Assembly: GCA_015487635.1 (NCBI GenBank)
Contig: WFPM01000144.1
Location: 1-42,711 of the forward strand
Length of the DNA: 42,711 nt
Origin: Rhodothermus sp.
GTDB lineage: Bacteria; Bacteroidota; Rhodothermia; Rhodothermales; Rhodothermaceae
Reading direction: 5' to 3'
Below are positions 28,149 to 36,059 of the stretch, piece after piece (the first letter of the stretch is position 1; each line of letters opens with the position of its first letter). Both the position numbers and the translations under genes were made by a program. The notes under the pieces were generated by a model, which was not told the origin of the DNA, did not search any database, and saw only the letters and a program-made list of their open reading frames with translations.

Positions 28149-28367
28149 TCAGAGACCGCTCAGGTCGTCATACGGGCAGCGGTTGTTATGGTGATGATGC
28201 CACCAGTGATGACGACGTCGGCCACGACCACCTCCCCTGTGTTTCCAGCCTCCACCCGGCAGCCCTGGAGGATGCCCCCAGCCCGAACCGGTCATCGTCT
28301 CCAGCGAACCGAATTCCGTCAGTCTGGGACGCGCCCACGACTTCTTGGGCACTACAGCGTCCGACAT
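28149..28367 (-). CDS. RiPP precursor 1: lasso-type leader with His/Trp/Gly-rich core
   Basis: 72 aa. The leader W-ARP-R-LTEFG-SLETMTG matches the lasso recognition pattern (Trp, Pro at +3, Leu at +5, Gly at +9, Thr six residues after the Gly). A cut after the residue following that Thr would leave a core of about 45 residues beginning SGWGHPPGLPGGGW. The core continues with a Gly/Arg stretch, then RRRHHWWHHHHNNRCPYDDLSGL. No Asp or Glu occurs until the DD near the end, so a normal 7-9-residue lasso ring cannot form. The HHWWHHHH run is a likely metal-binding patch. It may be a substrate for the tailoring enzymes, or a diverged carrier. A weak promoter lies upstream. Confidence 0.7.
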   Translation of the reverse strand: MSDAVVPKKSWARPRLTEFGSLETMTGSGWGHPPGLPGGGWKHRGGGRGRRRHHWWHHHHNNRCPYDDLSGL

Positions 28368-28407
28368 AGTTGTTCTTTTTTAGTGCAGAGGATCGAAGCT
28401 GCTTTTA

Positions 28408-28436
28408 ATTTCAGAAAGGCGTCCTTCAGAAACCAA
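28408..28436 (-). promoter_or_regulatory. Weak candidate promoter for precursor 1 and the exporter
   Basis: On the minus strand TTGGTT (28436-28431) is followed after 17 bases by TGAAAT (28413-28408). It sits just past the terminator and about 40 bases before the precursor 1 ATG. Both hexamers match only partly; position is the main support. Confidence 0.3.
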
Positions 28437-28476
28437 CAGGCTTTCCCGCGCCGAAGATGCGCTTCTGGCGCAATCC

Positions 28477-28517
28477 AGAAAAGGCGTGATGCCCATTACC
28501 GGCACCACGCCTTTTCT
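28477..28517 (-). terminator. Internal terminator between precursor 2 and precursor 1
   Basis: The flanks AGAAAAGGCGTG and CACGCCTTTTCT are a perfect 12-bp inverted repeat. On the minus strand GGCGTGGTGCC pairs with GGCATCACGCC (11 bp with one G-T pair) around the loop GGTAATG, then TTTTCT follows. It starts 20 bases after the precursor 2 stop. Confidence 0.75.
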
Positions 28518-28537
28518 CAGATGAACATCCCGTGTCC

Positions 28538-28693
28538 TTACCGGCAGTCGCTGAGCGTACCGGGACCCAGCTCGGCGTCATATCGACCGCCATGCTTCCC
28601 GTACCAGCAGTCACCCGCTGTGACCTCGGCGGCCTTGCCGTGCATCACAAGCATGGGCTTTTGCCAAGGCCGCTTGATCGTTTCACCCTTCAT
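28538..28693 (-). CDS. RiPP precursor 2: lasso-type leader, Cys-flanked core
   Basis: 51 aa from the ATG at 28693. This start is chosen because the product then aligns end to end with precursor 3; the track's 64-aa start would add MTPSRLTIQLAAA. The leader has W-QKP-M-LVMHG, then KAAEVTA. The conserved Thr (residue 25) is two before Gly27, giving an expected core GDCWYGKHGGRYDAELGPGT plus LSDCR (25 aa). Two Cys near the ends (core 3 and 24) could form a disulfide. Acidic residues lie at core 2, 13, 15 and 23, not at 7-9. Counting from the Gly of WYG, however, Asp falls at position 8. It lies 46 bases after precursor 3. Confidence 0.82.
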   Translation of the reverse strand: MKGETIKRPWQKPMLVMHGKAAEVTAGDCWYGKHGGRYDAELGPGTLSDCR

Positions 28694-28739
28694 GGCAGCA
28701 GCAAGTTGTATGGTTAATCGGGATGGGGTCATCTCCTAA

Positions 28740-28895
28740 TTACCGGCAGTCGCTGAGCGTACCGGGACCCAGCTCGGCGTCATACTGCCCCCCCTTTTTT
28801 CCGTACCAGCAGCCATCACTGCTAGCCGTAATCTTCTGCGTTTTGCCGTGAATGGTCAAAACCGGCGTCTTCCAGGAGCGTTTCGTGTTACGCAT
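28740..28895 (-). CDS. RiPP precursor 3: lasso-type leader, near-twin of precursor 2 (not in ORF track)
   Basis: 51 aa, missed by the track's 60-aa limit. It starts with MRNTKRSWKTPVLTIHGKTQ and has the same leader pattern (W, P+3, L+5, G+9, Thr six after Gly). After ITA come SSDG and then CWYGKKGGQYDAELGPGTLS plus DCR. The last 16 residues (from YDAEL) are identical to precursor 2 and the DNA of that part is nearly identical, so the two arose by tandem duplication. The leader/core junction differs: SSDG here, GD in precursor 2. It is the first small gene after the cyclase (102-base gap), so this gap may hold an unrecognised promoter. Confidence 0.82.
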   Translation of the reverse strand: MRNTKRSWKTPVLTIHGKTQKITASSDGCWYGKKGGQYDAELGPGTLSDCR

Positions 28896-28997
28896 AACAG
28901 CACCTCACAACATTGATGACAGGTTTCGGTAGTAAAGATGCAAATGCCCTTGTGGCCATCCGTACCAGGAATGGCGGCACTTACATGCGCTTTTGGC

Positions 28998-31034
28998 TCA
29001 CCCATCCTGCGCCAAGACGGGAACACCAAGGTCAGCCTTCAGCCACTGAATAAGAATCAAACACAGATACAACGCCATATCCACCGAAGGATCGGTGTCT
29101 GCCTGATGCTGCTGCATATGCTCCCATGCCCGACGCAATCGTTCCGGTTCCACGAAAGGCTGCAATTGCGAAGCGGAAACAATCAGACGAACGATGCGCG
29201 CTTTTTCAAACTGCAGCAATCCAGTCGTGAACCCGTATCCGATATTGGCTTTTGAAGACCGCCACTGCACTTCTGGGGGCAGGATCCCCTCAAGCGCCCT
29301 GCGCAACAGATAGCGTGCCCATCCGTTGCGCAGCTTCCAAGACAGCGGCAAATGCATGCTCAGCGTAACGAGGCGCCGATCAAAGAAGGGAAACCGCTCC
29401 TCCACCTGGAGCCACCCGATCCGCGCATTGGCAAATTCAAGGACCCACTGCCAGATGCCTCCTGTCAACTGCTCCCAGTGATCTCTGCGGGGATGCCAGA
29501 CCTTCGGTCGCGTGGCCGGCTGACGCGCCAGCCAGCGGTCCAGCAACGGCGACAGGTGATAGGCGTCTGTAAAATGCGCGAGCAGCTGCTGCCGACGCAG
29601 GCGTCGGCGCGCGCGTCGTCGTCGCCATCCGGCGGGAATCCACGGCCGCACACCCGACTCCACCAGCAGCCTGCTGAACGCCAGGTCGAACCGGCGGTGC
29701 AGGTACCGCCCCCCTTCCCAAAAGTCCCGCCACCGCAGGGAACGGGCCCATCCGCTCAGCACCGCCCCACCGAACTTGTGCGCAAGGCGCTGCGGTGAAA
29801 GCCCCTCGACTTGTGCGAACACCTCTACCTCCTGTGCAAACCGTTCCCATTGCTTTTGGTAAAAAAGATCGGCCAGATGCGCCCATCCGTAGGTCAGTAC
29901 ACTGTCGCCATCCAGCCCACTCAGTACGATCCGCACCCCGTGTGACTGCATGGCCTGCGTCACACCAATGGGGATGTGATAATTTGCCGAAAAAAAAGGC
30001 TGACCGTACAGTTGAAGCATCATGTCCAGATTCATCAGAGGGCTCACCCGATCCGCCTGAAATACATGATGACACAGATTGGGAAAGCGCTGAATCACAG
30101 CAACGGCATACGATCGTTCGTCCACAGTCGCCCGCCACTCGTCGGGCACCTCTTCAAAAACGGCCGTACCGGCATGCAGCACCTGATCTCTCATAAGATG
30201 AGCCGCCATCCCGGTCACTGAGGAAGAATCCAATCCGCCACTGAGCTGTGCGCCCACGGGAAACGCACTGCGGAGCCGGCACCGGACGGCCTCCTCGAAA
30301 CAGGCGCGAAAGGCTTCCACGTACTCGGCTTCCGTCCTAAAATGCACCTCCTGCTCCAGATCGACCTGCCAGTAACGCCAGCAACGTAGCTCCCGGGCAT
30401 CCACCTGTAGCGCATGACCACCGGGCAAGCGCCGAATTGCCCGGTAAAACGTCCGCACGTTCTCCGTATCAAGCTTCAAGGCCAGATAACGCAGGATCAT
30501 TTCTTCGTCGATCTCCTGCGGCACCTCGGGCAACAGACGCACGGCCGGAAGCAGCGTGGCAAAGGCAAAGCGCCGGCCTTCGTGGAAGTAATAGAACGGT
30601 CGCACGCCCATGCCGTCGCGGGCGGCAAACAGCCGCCGGTGCTGCCGATCCCAGATAGCAAAGGCAAAATCGCCGATGAGCCGATCCGGGCAGTCGGCGC
30701 CCCAGCGGCGGTAGGCAGCCAGGATCAGCTCGGCATCTGTCACCGGTCGCTCGGCGGTCGATCGAAGACGCAGTGCTGCCAGCAGTTCGTCGCGGTTGTC
30801 GATCCGGGCATCGGCCACCAGCACCAGATCGCCTTCTGGAGCAACAAGCGGCTGCTGTTCGTGCAGCGACTCCGGCGTCGTATGGAGCATCCAGTGCGCC
30901 AGTAGCACGGACCCCTCGTGCCAGCAACCCTGGCCGTCCGGTCCCCGATGGGCCAGCACGTCCAGCGCCGGCCGTAGCGCTTCGGGGTCGATCGGGTGTC
31001 CGTCGAAATGGATCAGCCCAAAGATGGCACTCAT
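28998..31034 (-). CDS. Asparagine-synthetase-type macrolactam synthetase (lasso C-like)
   Basis: 678 aa. The N-terminal glutaminase-like domain keeps the fold (LAHRGPDGQGCWHEG, DARIDNRDELL, FAFAIWDRQHRRLFAARD). However, it begins MSAIFG, so the Cys2 nucleophile of true asparagine synthetase is Ser and ammonia release is not expected. The C-terminal PP-loop domain has SGGLDSSSVTG (265-275), which binds ATP, and IVLSGLDGDSVL with acidic residues. Lasso cyclases use this fold to adenylate an Asp or Glu side chain in the core for attack by the N-terminal amine. Its start overlaps the kinase stop (ATGA), and the precursor genes follow it. Another amide ligase role in the same pathway is possible. 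Confidence 0.88.
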   Translation of the reverse strand: MSAIFGLIHFDGHPIDPEALRPALDVLAHRGPDGQGCWHEGSVLLAHWMLHTTPESLHEQQPLVAPEGDLVLVADARIDNRDELLAALRLRSTAERPVTDAELILAAYRRWGADCPDRLIGDFAFAIWDRQHRRLFAARDGMGVRPFYYFHEGRRFAFATLLPAVRLLPEVPQEIDEEMILRYLALKLDTENVRTFYRAIRRLPGGHALQVDARELRCWRYWQVDLEQEVHFRTEAEYVEAFRACFEEAVRCRLRSAFPVGAQLSGGLDSSSVTGMAAHLMRDQVLHAGTAVFEEVPDEWRATVDERSYAVAVIQRFPNLCHHVFQADRVSPLMNLDMMLQLYGQPFFSANYHIPIGVTQAMQSHGVRIVLSGLDGDSVLTYGWAHLADLFYQKQWERFAQEVEVFAQVEGLSPQRLAHKFGGAVLSGWARSLRWRDFWEGGRYLHRRFDLAFSRLLVESGVRPWIPAGWRRRRARRRLRRQQLLAHFTDAYHLSPLLDRWLARQPATRPKVWHPRRDHWEQLTGGIWQWVLEFANARIGWLQVEERFPFFDRRLVTLSMHLPLSWKLRNGWARYLLRRALEGILPPEVQWRSSKANIGYGFTTGLLQFEKARIVRLIVSASQLQPFVEPERLRRAWEHMQQHQADTDPSVDMALYLCLILIQWLKADLGVPVLAQDG

Positions 31035-31999
31035 GCGTTTTCCTGCTGCATGAAGGTTTCGATGGCGGCCACCACGTCGGGTAACTGTTCCAGTGCAGGC
31101 GGACGCTCCAACGCCAGTAAGGGTACGTAACGGGCCAGATGGCCCACCTGCTGCAGGTGGCGCGCCGTGGCCCGCGTCTGCTCCAGCAGCACCCGCGTAT
31201 AGGTATGCAGCAATAGCTCCAGAAAGGCTTCCTGGCCCCGCAGCGGAAGAATCCGGACGTTATCGCCCGGGCGCAATGCAAACAATGCGGCCAGTGGCAG
31301 CGGACGATCCACGCCGTCCGGCAACCGGGCCACGCGTTTTTCGATGGCCGGATGTACACGCGGCAATCCGTCGAGCGCCATCTCCAGGGTCTGCGCGAGC
31401 GCATCCGGCCAGAGCTTGAGTTGCGGATAGGCAGGCAGAACCAGCGGCGGCCCATCCGGTCGCTCGTCCAGCACGAGCACATCGTCGGTCACCAGTGGAT
31501 AGCCCCGCGCATGCAGCGCGGCCGCCATGGTCGATTTACCGTGCCCTTTTTCGGCAATGAACGCCACCACCCGATCCCCCATGGCCACGGCACTGGCATG
31601 CAGCACCAGATGGCCCCGCTGGTGCATCAGAATGCCCAGTCCGATGCCCAGCAGAAGTACACGAAGCGTCTCGTCGGGCAGTTCAGGCGGCACGTCGTAG
31701 GTAATGCACCGTCCGTCCTCGATACGCAACAATCCGACTTCGTCGTAAATCAGCAGCGCTTCAGTGGGGGTCACGCGCAGGCGATTTCCCTGCCGCTCCA
31801 GCCCTTCGGCCATCGGTGCCAGCGCCTCCCGGTAGATGTACACATTCCCTGCAGCCGGAGCCGCTGGCCTGAGTTCGGGAAGCGGGACATCCGAACAGAC
31901 ATGCAGTCCGAAGACGTTGTAATGGTAGGGCCACGCCTGCCGGGCCCCCGGTTCTGGCTTCGATGTGACCGATACGGACGGGTTGCTTGCCATAAGCAT
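31031..31999 (-). CDS. HPr-kinase-like protein, probable peptide kinase
   Basis: 322 aa. The second half matches the C-terminal kinase fold of HPr kinase/phosphorylase: LVLHASAVAMGDRVVAFIAEKGHGKSTMAAAL holds the conserved His and the Walker A Lys155. VTDDVLVLD gives the magnesium-binding Asp pair and LPAYPQLKLWPD follows. The N-terminal about 110 residues are a small beta domain typical of the versions found in lasso and related RiPP clusters. There, such kinases phosphorylate a Ser of the precursor (the paeninodin/thermobacculin type). Here each precursor has a Ser near, but not at, its C-terminus (LSDCR, LSGL). It is coupled to the cyclase gene. Ordinary sugar-transport HPr kinase is excluded by context and sequence. 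Confidence 0.82.
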   Translation of the reverse strand: MLMASNPSVSVTSKPEPGARQAWPYHYNVFGLHVCSDVPLPELRPAAPAAGNVYIYREALAPMAEGLERQGNRLRVTPTEALLIYDEVGLLRIEDGRCITYDVPPELPDETLRVLLLGIGLGILMHQRGHLVLHASAVAMGDRVVAFIAEKGHGKSTMAAALHARGYPLVTDDVLVLDERPDGPPLVLPAYPQLKLWPDALAQTLEMALDGLPRVHPAIEKRVARLPDGVDRPLPLAALFALRPGDNVRILPLRGQEAFLELLLHTYTRVLLEQTRATARHLQQVGHLARYVPLLALERPPALEQLPDVVAAIETFMQQENA

Positions 32000-32061
32000 T
32001 TACGCTCGGAAAATAACGACCCTCACTGTTCTCCTGTTCAAATTATCAAAAATCCACCCCT

Positions 32062-33204
32062 TCAGGGATGCGCCGATGGCGCATCGAGCGGGCAAGTTTC
32101 GGCATTATCTGAAGTCCAGCGCCAGCGCAGGCGGGCGATCACTGGCCGGTGATCTGAGAGTTCGGCGGCCGGCACGGCGCCGTCGAGCACTTCCCATTCG
32201 TGGCTGACCAGCACGTGGTCGATGCGCACCAGCGGTCGCGCCGCTGGCCAGGAAGGCGCCGCAACACCACCGAGCCGTCCGGCCGCCCGCAATCCCCGGG
32301 ACAGCCAGCCATAAAACCACTGGTCGGGCGTGCTGTTGAAGTCGCCGCTCAGGATGATCGGCAGTCGTTCCTGATCGATCCAGGCGCGGAGCTGCCGGAC
32401 CTGCCTGGCCCGCTGGAGCAGGGCCCGGCGATAGGCCCCCAGCCACCGACGCCAGTTCGCCGGATGCTTCCAACCACCATCGCGTAGCACTTCCCAGGGT
32501 TTAACGGGGCCGTACGACTGCAACCGCACGTTGTAGTGCACGAAGGGGCGGCCTTTCCAGCACAGCTCGCTCCGCACGGCCTGGTAGATCAGCCCTTCGG
32601 GGCCGCGGGCCAGCGGACGGATTTCCTGCCACACGACCGCCAGGCGCGTTAGCGTCACCACCTCGGCGAACATCGGCCCGCGTCCTAGATCAGGCACCGA
32701 AAACCGATAGCCCTGCCGTTCCACCAACGGCCGAAGATGCCCGATCAGGCGTACTGTGGACGGATGTCCCCGCTGTCGGTAGCGCCAGACGCCCACTTCC
32801 TGAAAGCCGATGAGCTGGGGCCGGGAGCGCAGCACCAGCGCTTGCAGCGAATCGCCCAGTGCAGGCCGACGACTTTCCGGCACGTTGTAGGTCATGACCA
32901 CGAGCGTATCGTCCGACGCCGCCGCAGTCGAAGCGCTCCCTTCCGTCCAGCCATGCCGCAGGCCGTAGAGTAGCAGCGCCAGCAGCACGCCGCCCAGCAG
33001 GAGCCAGCGGCGCTGCCAGAACAGCACCAGCGCCAGCACGCACAGCACCGCCACCAGCAGGGGCAACCCGACCGCCAGCAGCTGCAGCCACCAGGCCACC
33101 TCCGGTGGAATCCAGTAAGCTGCATACGCCAGCCCGAACAACCCCAGCAGGCTGCCGGTCATGATCCGAAGCGCTGTGGCCGAGATGCCCTGAACATGAG
33201 CCAT
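32062..33204 (-). CDS. Membrane-anchored endonuclease/exonuclease/phosphatase-family protein
   Basis: 380 aa. Three hydrophobic helices lie at about residues 10-30, 36-62 and 68-88. The metal-dependent EEP fold follows: VVMTYNVPESRRPALG, the catalytic Glu in IGFQEVGVWR, ILSGDFNSTPDQWFYGWLSRGL, IDHVLVSHEW and the final AELSDHRPVIARLRW with the catalytic Asp-His. All landmark residues are present, so it should be an active phosphodiesterase or phosphatase, with the active domain probably outside the membrane. Its substrate is unknown; it could act on a phospholipid, a nucleotide-linked intermediate or the peptide-phosphate made by the neighbouring kinase. It lies seven bases after the SAF-domain gene and 62 before the kinase gene. 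Confidence 0.82.
   Translation of the reverse strand: MAHVQGISATALRIMTGSLLGLFGLAYAAYWIPPEVAWWLQLLAVGLPLLVAVLCVLALVLFWQRRWLLLGGVLLALLLYGLRHGWTEGSASTAAASDDTLVVMTYNVPESRRPALGDSLQALVLRSRPQLIGFQEVGVWRYRQRGHPSTVRLIGHLRPLVERQGYRFSVPDLGRGPMFAEVVTLTRLAVVWQEIRPLARGPEGLIYQAVRSELCWKGRPFVHYNVRLQSYGPVKPWEVLRDGGWKHPANWRRWLGAYRRALLQRARQVRQLRAWIDQERLPIILSGDFNSTPDQWFYGWLSRGLRAAGRLGGVAAPSWPAARPLVRIDHVLVSHEWEVLDGAVPAAELSDHRPVIARLRWRWTSDNAETCPLDAPSAHP
32068..32084. repeat. Palindrome ATGCGCC-GAT-GGCGCAT at the end of the EEP gene
   Basis: A perfect 7-bp inverted repeat inside the last codons of the gene. An almost identical element (TGCGCC-AAT-GGCGCA) lies at 38482-38496, upstream of the operon. On the minus strand GGGGTGGATTTTT follows, so a weak terminator is possible. 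Confidence 0.45.
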
Positions 33205-33211
33205 GTAACCC

Positions 33212-34402
33212 TTACTGCGAAGCCGGCGCTGTCGGTTGTTCTTCCACGGCCTTTTTCAGGCGTACCCGTTCCAGAATAGCCCGCCAGGCGCGCAGTGCCA
33301 GCGTATCGGGGAGCTCCACGTCGTCAAAGCGAATCAGTTCGCCGGGCTCGATGTCGCGGGTCAGCACGGCATCGGCCATCAGACCGATCGGCACGTGATC
33401 GGGCTCGTCCAGAATGCGCACGGCCTCTCCCCGCACGTCAAAGCTTCCAATGCCGCGGTCAATGCGCGTACCTTTCGGCAGGCGTCGTTTGGCGATGGTG
33501 GCCACGCTGATGCGCGGGTGGGTTGTGTTGTTCAGCAGAATGCGCCGTTCGAAGAGCACGCGCCGGATAGTCTTCTGGATTTCCAGGTGGCATAGATGGA
33601 ACGGCCGCAGCAACACGTAATACGGACCGTCGCCCAGTTTGAGATATTGCAGGTAGTCGCGCTGATAGTCGTCGTGCTCGGCGGCAATGAATACGCCGGC
33701 CGGCGCGCCCGGCGAAAGCACGTAGTCGCTGATCGGATGTCCGAGGCGGCGGGCTCCGTCGGCCAGCGTGCGTGCGCCCACTTCGACATCTGGCGACTGA
33801 ATCCCGAGCATGCCGCGCACGGCAATGTCGGCTCCCAGTCCGTTGGCCACCAGCGTCTGCTCGATCTGCACCTTGGTGCCATCGGTAAAGGCCGTCACCT
33901 GCGGAAGCGTGATGCCCTGCTTCCGCGCCCAGAAGTGCATCTCTTCGGGCGAGGGATTATGATTCAAGTAGCGTTTGATGTTGCCATAGACCAGCGGTCG
34001 GAAGCCCATCTGGAGAATATCTTCCCGCAGCGCGGCCAGACAACCCGGCTGGTCACCCTCCGCTTCGGTCAGCAGTCCGCGATCGACAAAATAGGAGCCT
34101 GTCGTGATGTGAAATTCGGCGTCCATCGTCACCACCGGGAGTCCTGCTTCCAGGACCCGGCTGATCACTTCGGTAGCATGGAGCACGTCGCCGCTGCACT
34201 CAACCACCAGATCGGCGTGCTCGATCAGATCGTCCAGGCTGTTCGTGAGCAGTTCCGGCCGGGGAAAGTCCGGACGATTGCGGATGTCGGTGCGCGTCAG
34301 CACACGCGTCACGCGCAGATCTTTCACATGCTGCATTGCCATCACGAAGCCGCGGGCGATGAAGCCGCTACCCACAACTCCGATGCGAAAGGAATCCGCC
34401 AT
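33212..34402 (-). CDS. Homoserine-dehydrogenase-like oxidoreductase with SAF domain (COG4091 type)
   Basis: 396 aa from ATG 34402, which has GAGG six bases upstream; the track's GTG at 34414 is less likely. The N-terminal Rossmann domain opens with RIGVVGSGFIARGFVMAM (NAD(P) loop) and continues through VVECSGDVLHATEVI and AGLPVVTMDAEFH. The middle has the conserved GNIKRYLNHNPSPEEM and AFTDGTKVQIEQTLVANGLG. The C-terminal SAF-like domain runs from about 300 (RLPKGTRIDRGIGSFD, IGLMADAVLTRDIEPGELIRFDDVELP). The family is annotated as predicted dehydrogenases related to homoserine dehydrogenase, and members act on sugar or sugar-acid derivatives in several pathways. Its exact reaction is unknown. 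It lies between the GMC oxidoreductase and the EEP gene, both within 15 bases. Confidence 0.75.
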   Translation of the reverse strand: MADSFRIGVVGSGFIARGFVMAMQHVKDLRVTRVLTRTDIRNRPDFPRPELLTNSLDDLIEHADLVVECSGDVLHATEVISRVLEAGLPVVTMDAEFHITTGSYFVDRGLLTEAEGDQPGCLAALREDILQMGFRPLVYGNIKRYLNHNPSPEEMHFWARKQGITLPQVTAFTDGTKVQIEQTLVANGLGADIAVRGMLGIQSPDVEVGARTLADGARRLGHPISDYVLSPGAPAGVFIAAEHDDYQRDYLQYLKLGDGPYYVLLRPFHLCHLEIQKTIRRVLFERRILLNNTTHPRISVATIAKRRLPKGTRIDRGIGSFDVRGEAVRILDEPDHVPIGLMADAVLTRDIEPGELIRFDDVELPDTLALRAWRAILERVRLKKAVEEQPTAPASQ

Positions 34403-34415
34403 AAACATCCTCACT

Positions 34416-36059
34416 TCAGGTCAGACGGGTTCTTAGATGATCGGCAAGCCGCAAGGTCAGTGCCACAATAGTCAACGTCGGGTTTGCAAAACCGGCGGTC
34501 GGGAAAACGGACGATCCGGCCACGTACAGGTTCTTTACACCATGCACCCGAGCGTCGGGATCCACCACGCCCTCACGAGGACTGGCATGCATGCGCGTGG
34601 TGCCCATGTGGTGAAATCCGCCCGTGATGCCATCGGGCGGAATGCGCCGAAATTCTTCTTCCTGCACGCTGCCCCACCCTAGCCGAGCCAGCTCCTGCGC
34701 CACCAGGTGTTGTGCCCGCTGCAAACTTTCCACATCCTGGCGGCTGATCTGCCAGTGCAGTTCCAGCCGTGGCTGGCCGAACGCGTCCCGGCGCCGGGAA
34801 AGCCGCACCCGGCTTTCGGGATGGGGCGCTTGCTCGGTCATGTGATGTAGCACGAAGGCGACCGGCGTCCGCGTCGCAGTCGTCGGTTTCCCCTTCAAAG
34901 CAAGGAGTCGGGTGGTGGCCCAGGGAACGAGTCGCGGCATGTCGTGCACCAGCTGGAAAAGGTGGCGGGGCAGATCTTCGGGCCAGGTGCGATGCCGGAC
35001 GGCTTCGCGCAACACGCGGAGTGCTTCAAATCCGCCCCAGAGCAGCGGGTTATTGCGGCGAGGCAATGCCAGGCGATCGGTCGGCCAGAGTGCCACGCAG
35101 TAGTTCAGCAGTCCCTCTCGCCGCACCACCTCCTCTTGCAGGGCCAATTTGCCCATCACCCACATGCCTTCATGCGCATGCAGTCGGTAAAAACCCAGTT
35201 GTGGAATCAGCGTCCGGTCGGCCGGCACGAACAGGCCCGAAAGAAAATGCAGGTGCTCCATGAAAAAACGCCCCACCCGATCGTAGGTGTTGCCCAGCCC
35301 GTTCGGGCAGACCCGATTCGAAAGCAGGAGCAGCCGCGCATTCTCCAGGCCACCGGCCGCCAGCACCACACAGCGCGCGCGTACGGTGACTTCGCTCCGA
35401 TCCGGCCGGGCTACTCGGACGCCTTTCACCACTTCGCCGGTATCATTCGTCAGCAGCTCCAGCGCATGCGCGTGCAGGCACACCGTCACGTTCGGATCGG
35501 CCAGCAACGCGGGCCCGTAGTCCCGATAAAATCGAGCGGGATCGCCAAACTGAAACAATGCAGTCCGCAGCACCGCACTTCCTTCCGACAGCAGCGGGCG
35601 TTCCGTAGCCGAAGCCCATGCCTCGGCCGTGTAGGGACGGTCTTCCAGCCCGAAGAAAGCCTGCGCTCGGCGATAATACGGCGCCAGCGTCTCGTACCCG
35701 AACGGCCATCCACTGAAGGGGACCGCTTCGCGCCGCTCGAAGTCGATCGGATCAAGCGGCCGCAGCCGGATACGGCACACACCGGGCGCCACTTCGTAGT
35801 CCCACAGATGGCTGGAACCTCCCAGCGCCCGCGCCCGGACCATGTCCAAGGGAAAGTAGGGATACCCTGTGATGTCGCCCCGGCTGAGCCGGGCACTCTC
35901 CGGATCCGGCCGTTCGCCGCCACTTTCCAGCACGCAGATGCCCAGCCCGCTGTCGCGCAACGCCCAGGCCAGCGTCAGTCCGGCCACCCCGCCCCCTACA
36001 ATGCACAGATCGTAGGGACCCAGCTCCGATCGATCGAACGCTTTCAGATCGATTTTCAT
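34416..36059 (-). CDS. GMC-family FAD oxidoreductase
   Basis: 547 aa from the ATG at 36059, which overlaps the nucleotidyltransferase stop; the track's start at 36407 reads through another gene. FAD binding: YDLCIVGGGVAGLTLAWALRDSG, then CVLESGG near residue 40. GGSSHLWDYEVAPGVCRIRLRPLD is the glycine-rich GMC segment. VVLAAGGLENARLLL follows mid-protein. The C-terminal catalytic part has GGFHHMGTTRMHASPREGVVDPDARV with the active-site His, and ends NLYVAGSSVFPTAGFANPTLTIVAL. GMC enzymes oxidise an alcohol, often of a sugar, to a ketone or aldehyde. In this operon it could oxidise a glycosyl group, paired with the SAF-domain dehydrogenase. The substrate is not determinable. Confidence 0.87.
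   Translation of the reverse strand: MKIDLKAFDRSELGPYDLCIVGGGVAGLTLAWALRDSGLGICVLESGGERPDPESARLSRGDITGYPYFPLDMVRARALGGSSHLWDYEVAPGVCRIRLRPLDPIDFERREAVPFSGWPFGYETLAPYYRRAQAFFGLEDRPYTAEAWASATERPLLSEGSAVLRTALFQFGDPARFYRDYGPALLADPNVTVCLHAHALELLTNDTGEVVKGVRVARPDRSEVTVRARCVVLAAGGLENARLLLLSNRVCPNGLGNTYDRVGRFFMEHLHFLSGLFVPADRTLIPQLGFYRLHAHEGMWVMGKLALQEEVVRREGLLNYCVALWPTDRLALPRRNNPLLWGGFEALRVLREAVRHRTWPEDLPRHLFQLVHDMPRLVPWATTRLLALKGKPTTATRTPVAFVLHHMTEQAPHPESRVRLSRRRDAFGQPRLELHWQISRQDVESLQRAQHLVAQELARLGWGSVQEEEFRRIPPDGITGGFHHMGTTRMHASPREGVVDPDARVHGVKNLYVAGSSVFPTAGFANPTLTIVALTLRLADHLRTRLT

Noticed and set aside
28538-28895. A standard lasso assignment with the ring closed at core position 7, 8 or 9 after the Thr-x cut
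   Set aside because: No Asp or Glu occurs at those positions in either twin precursor, so only a shifted cut or another chemistry fits.
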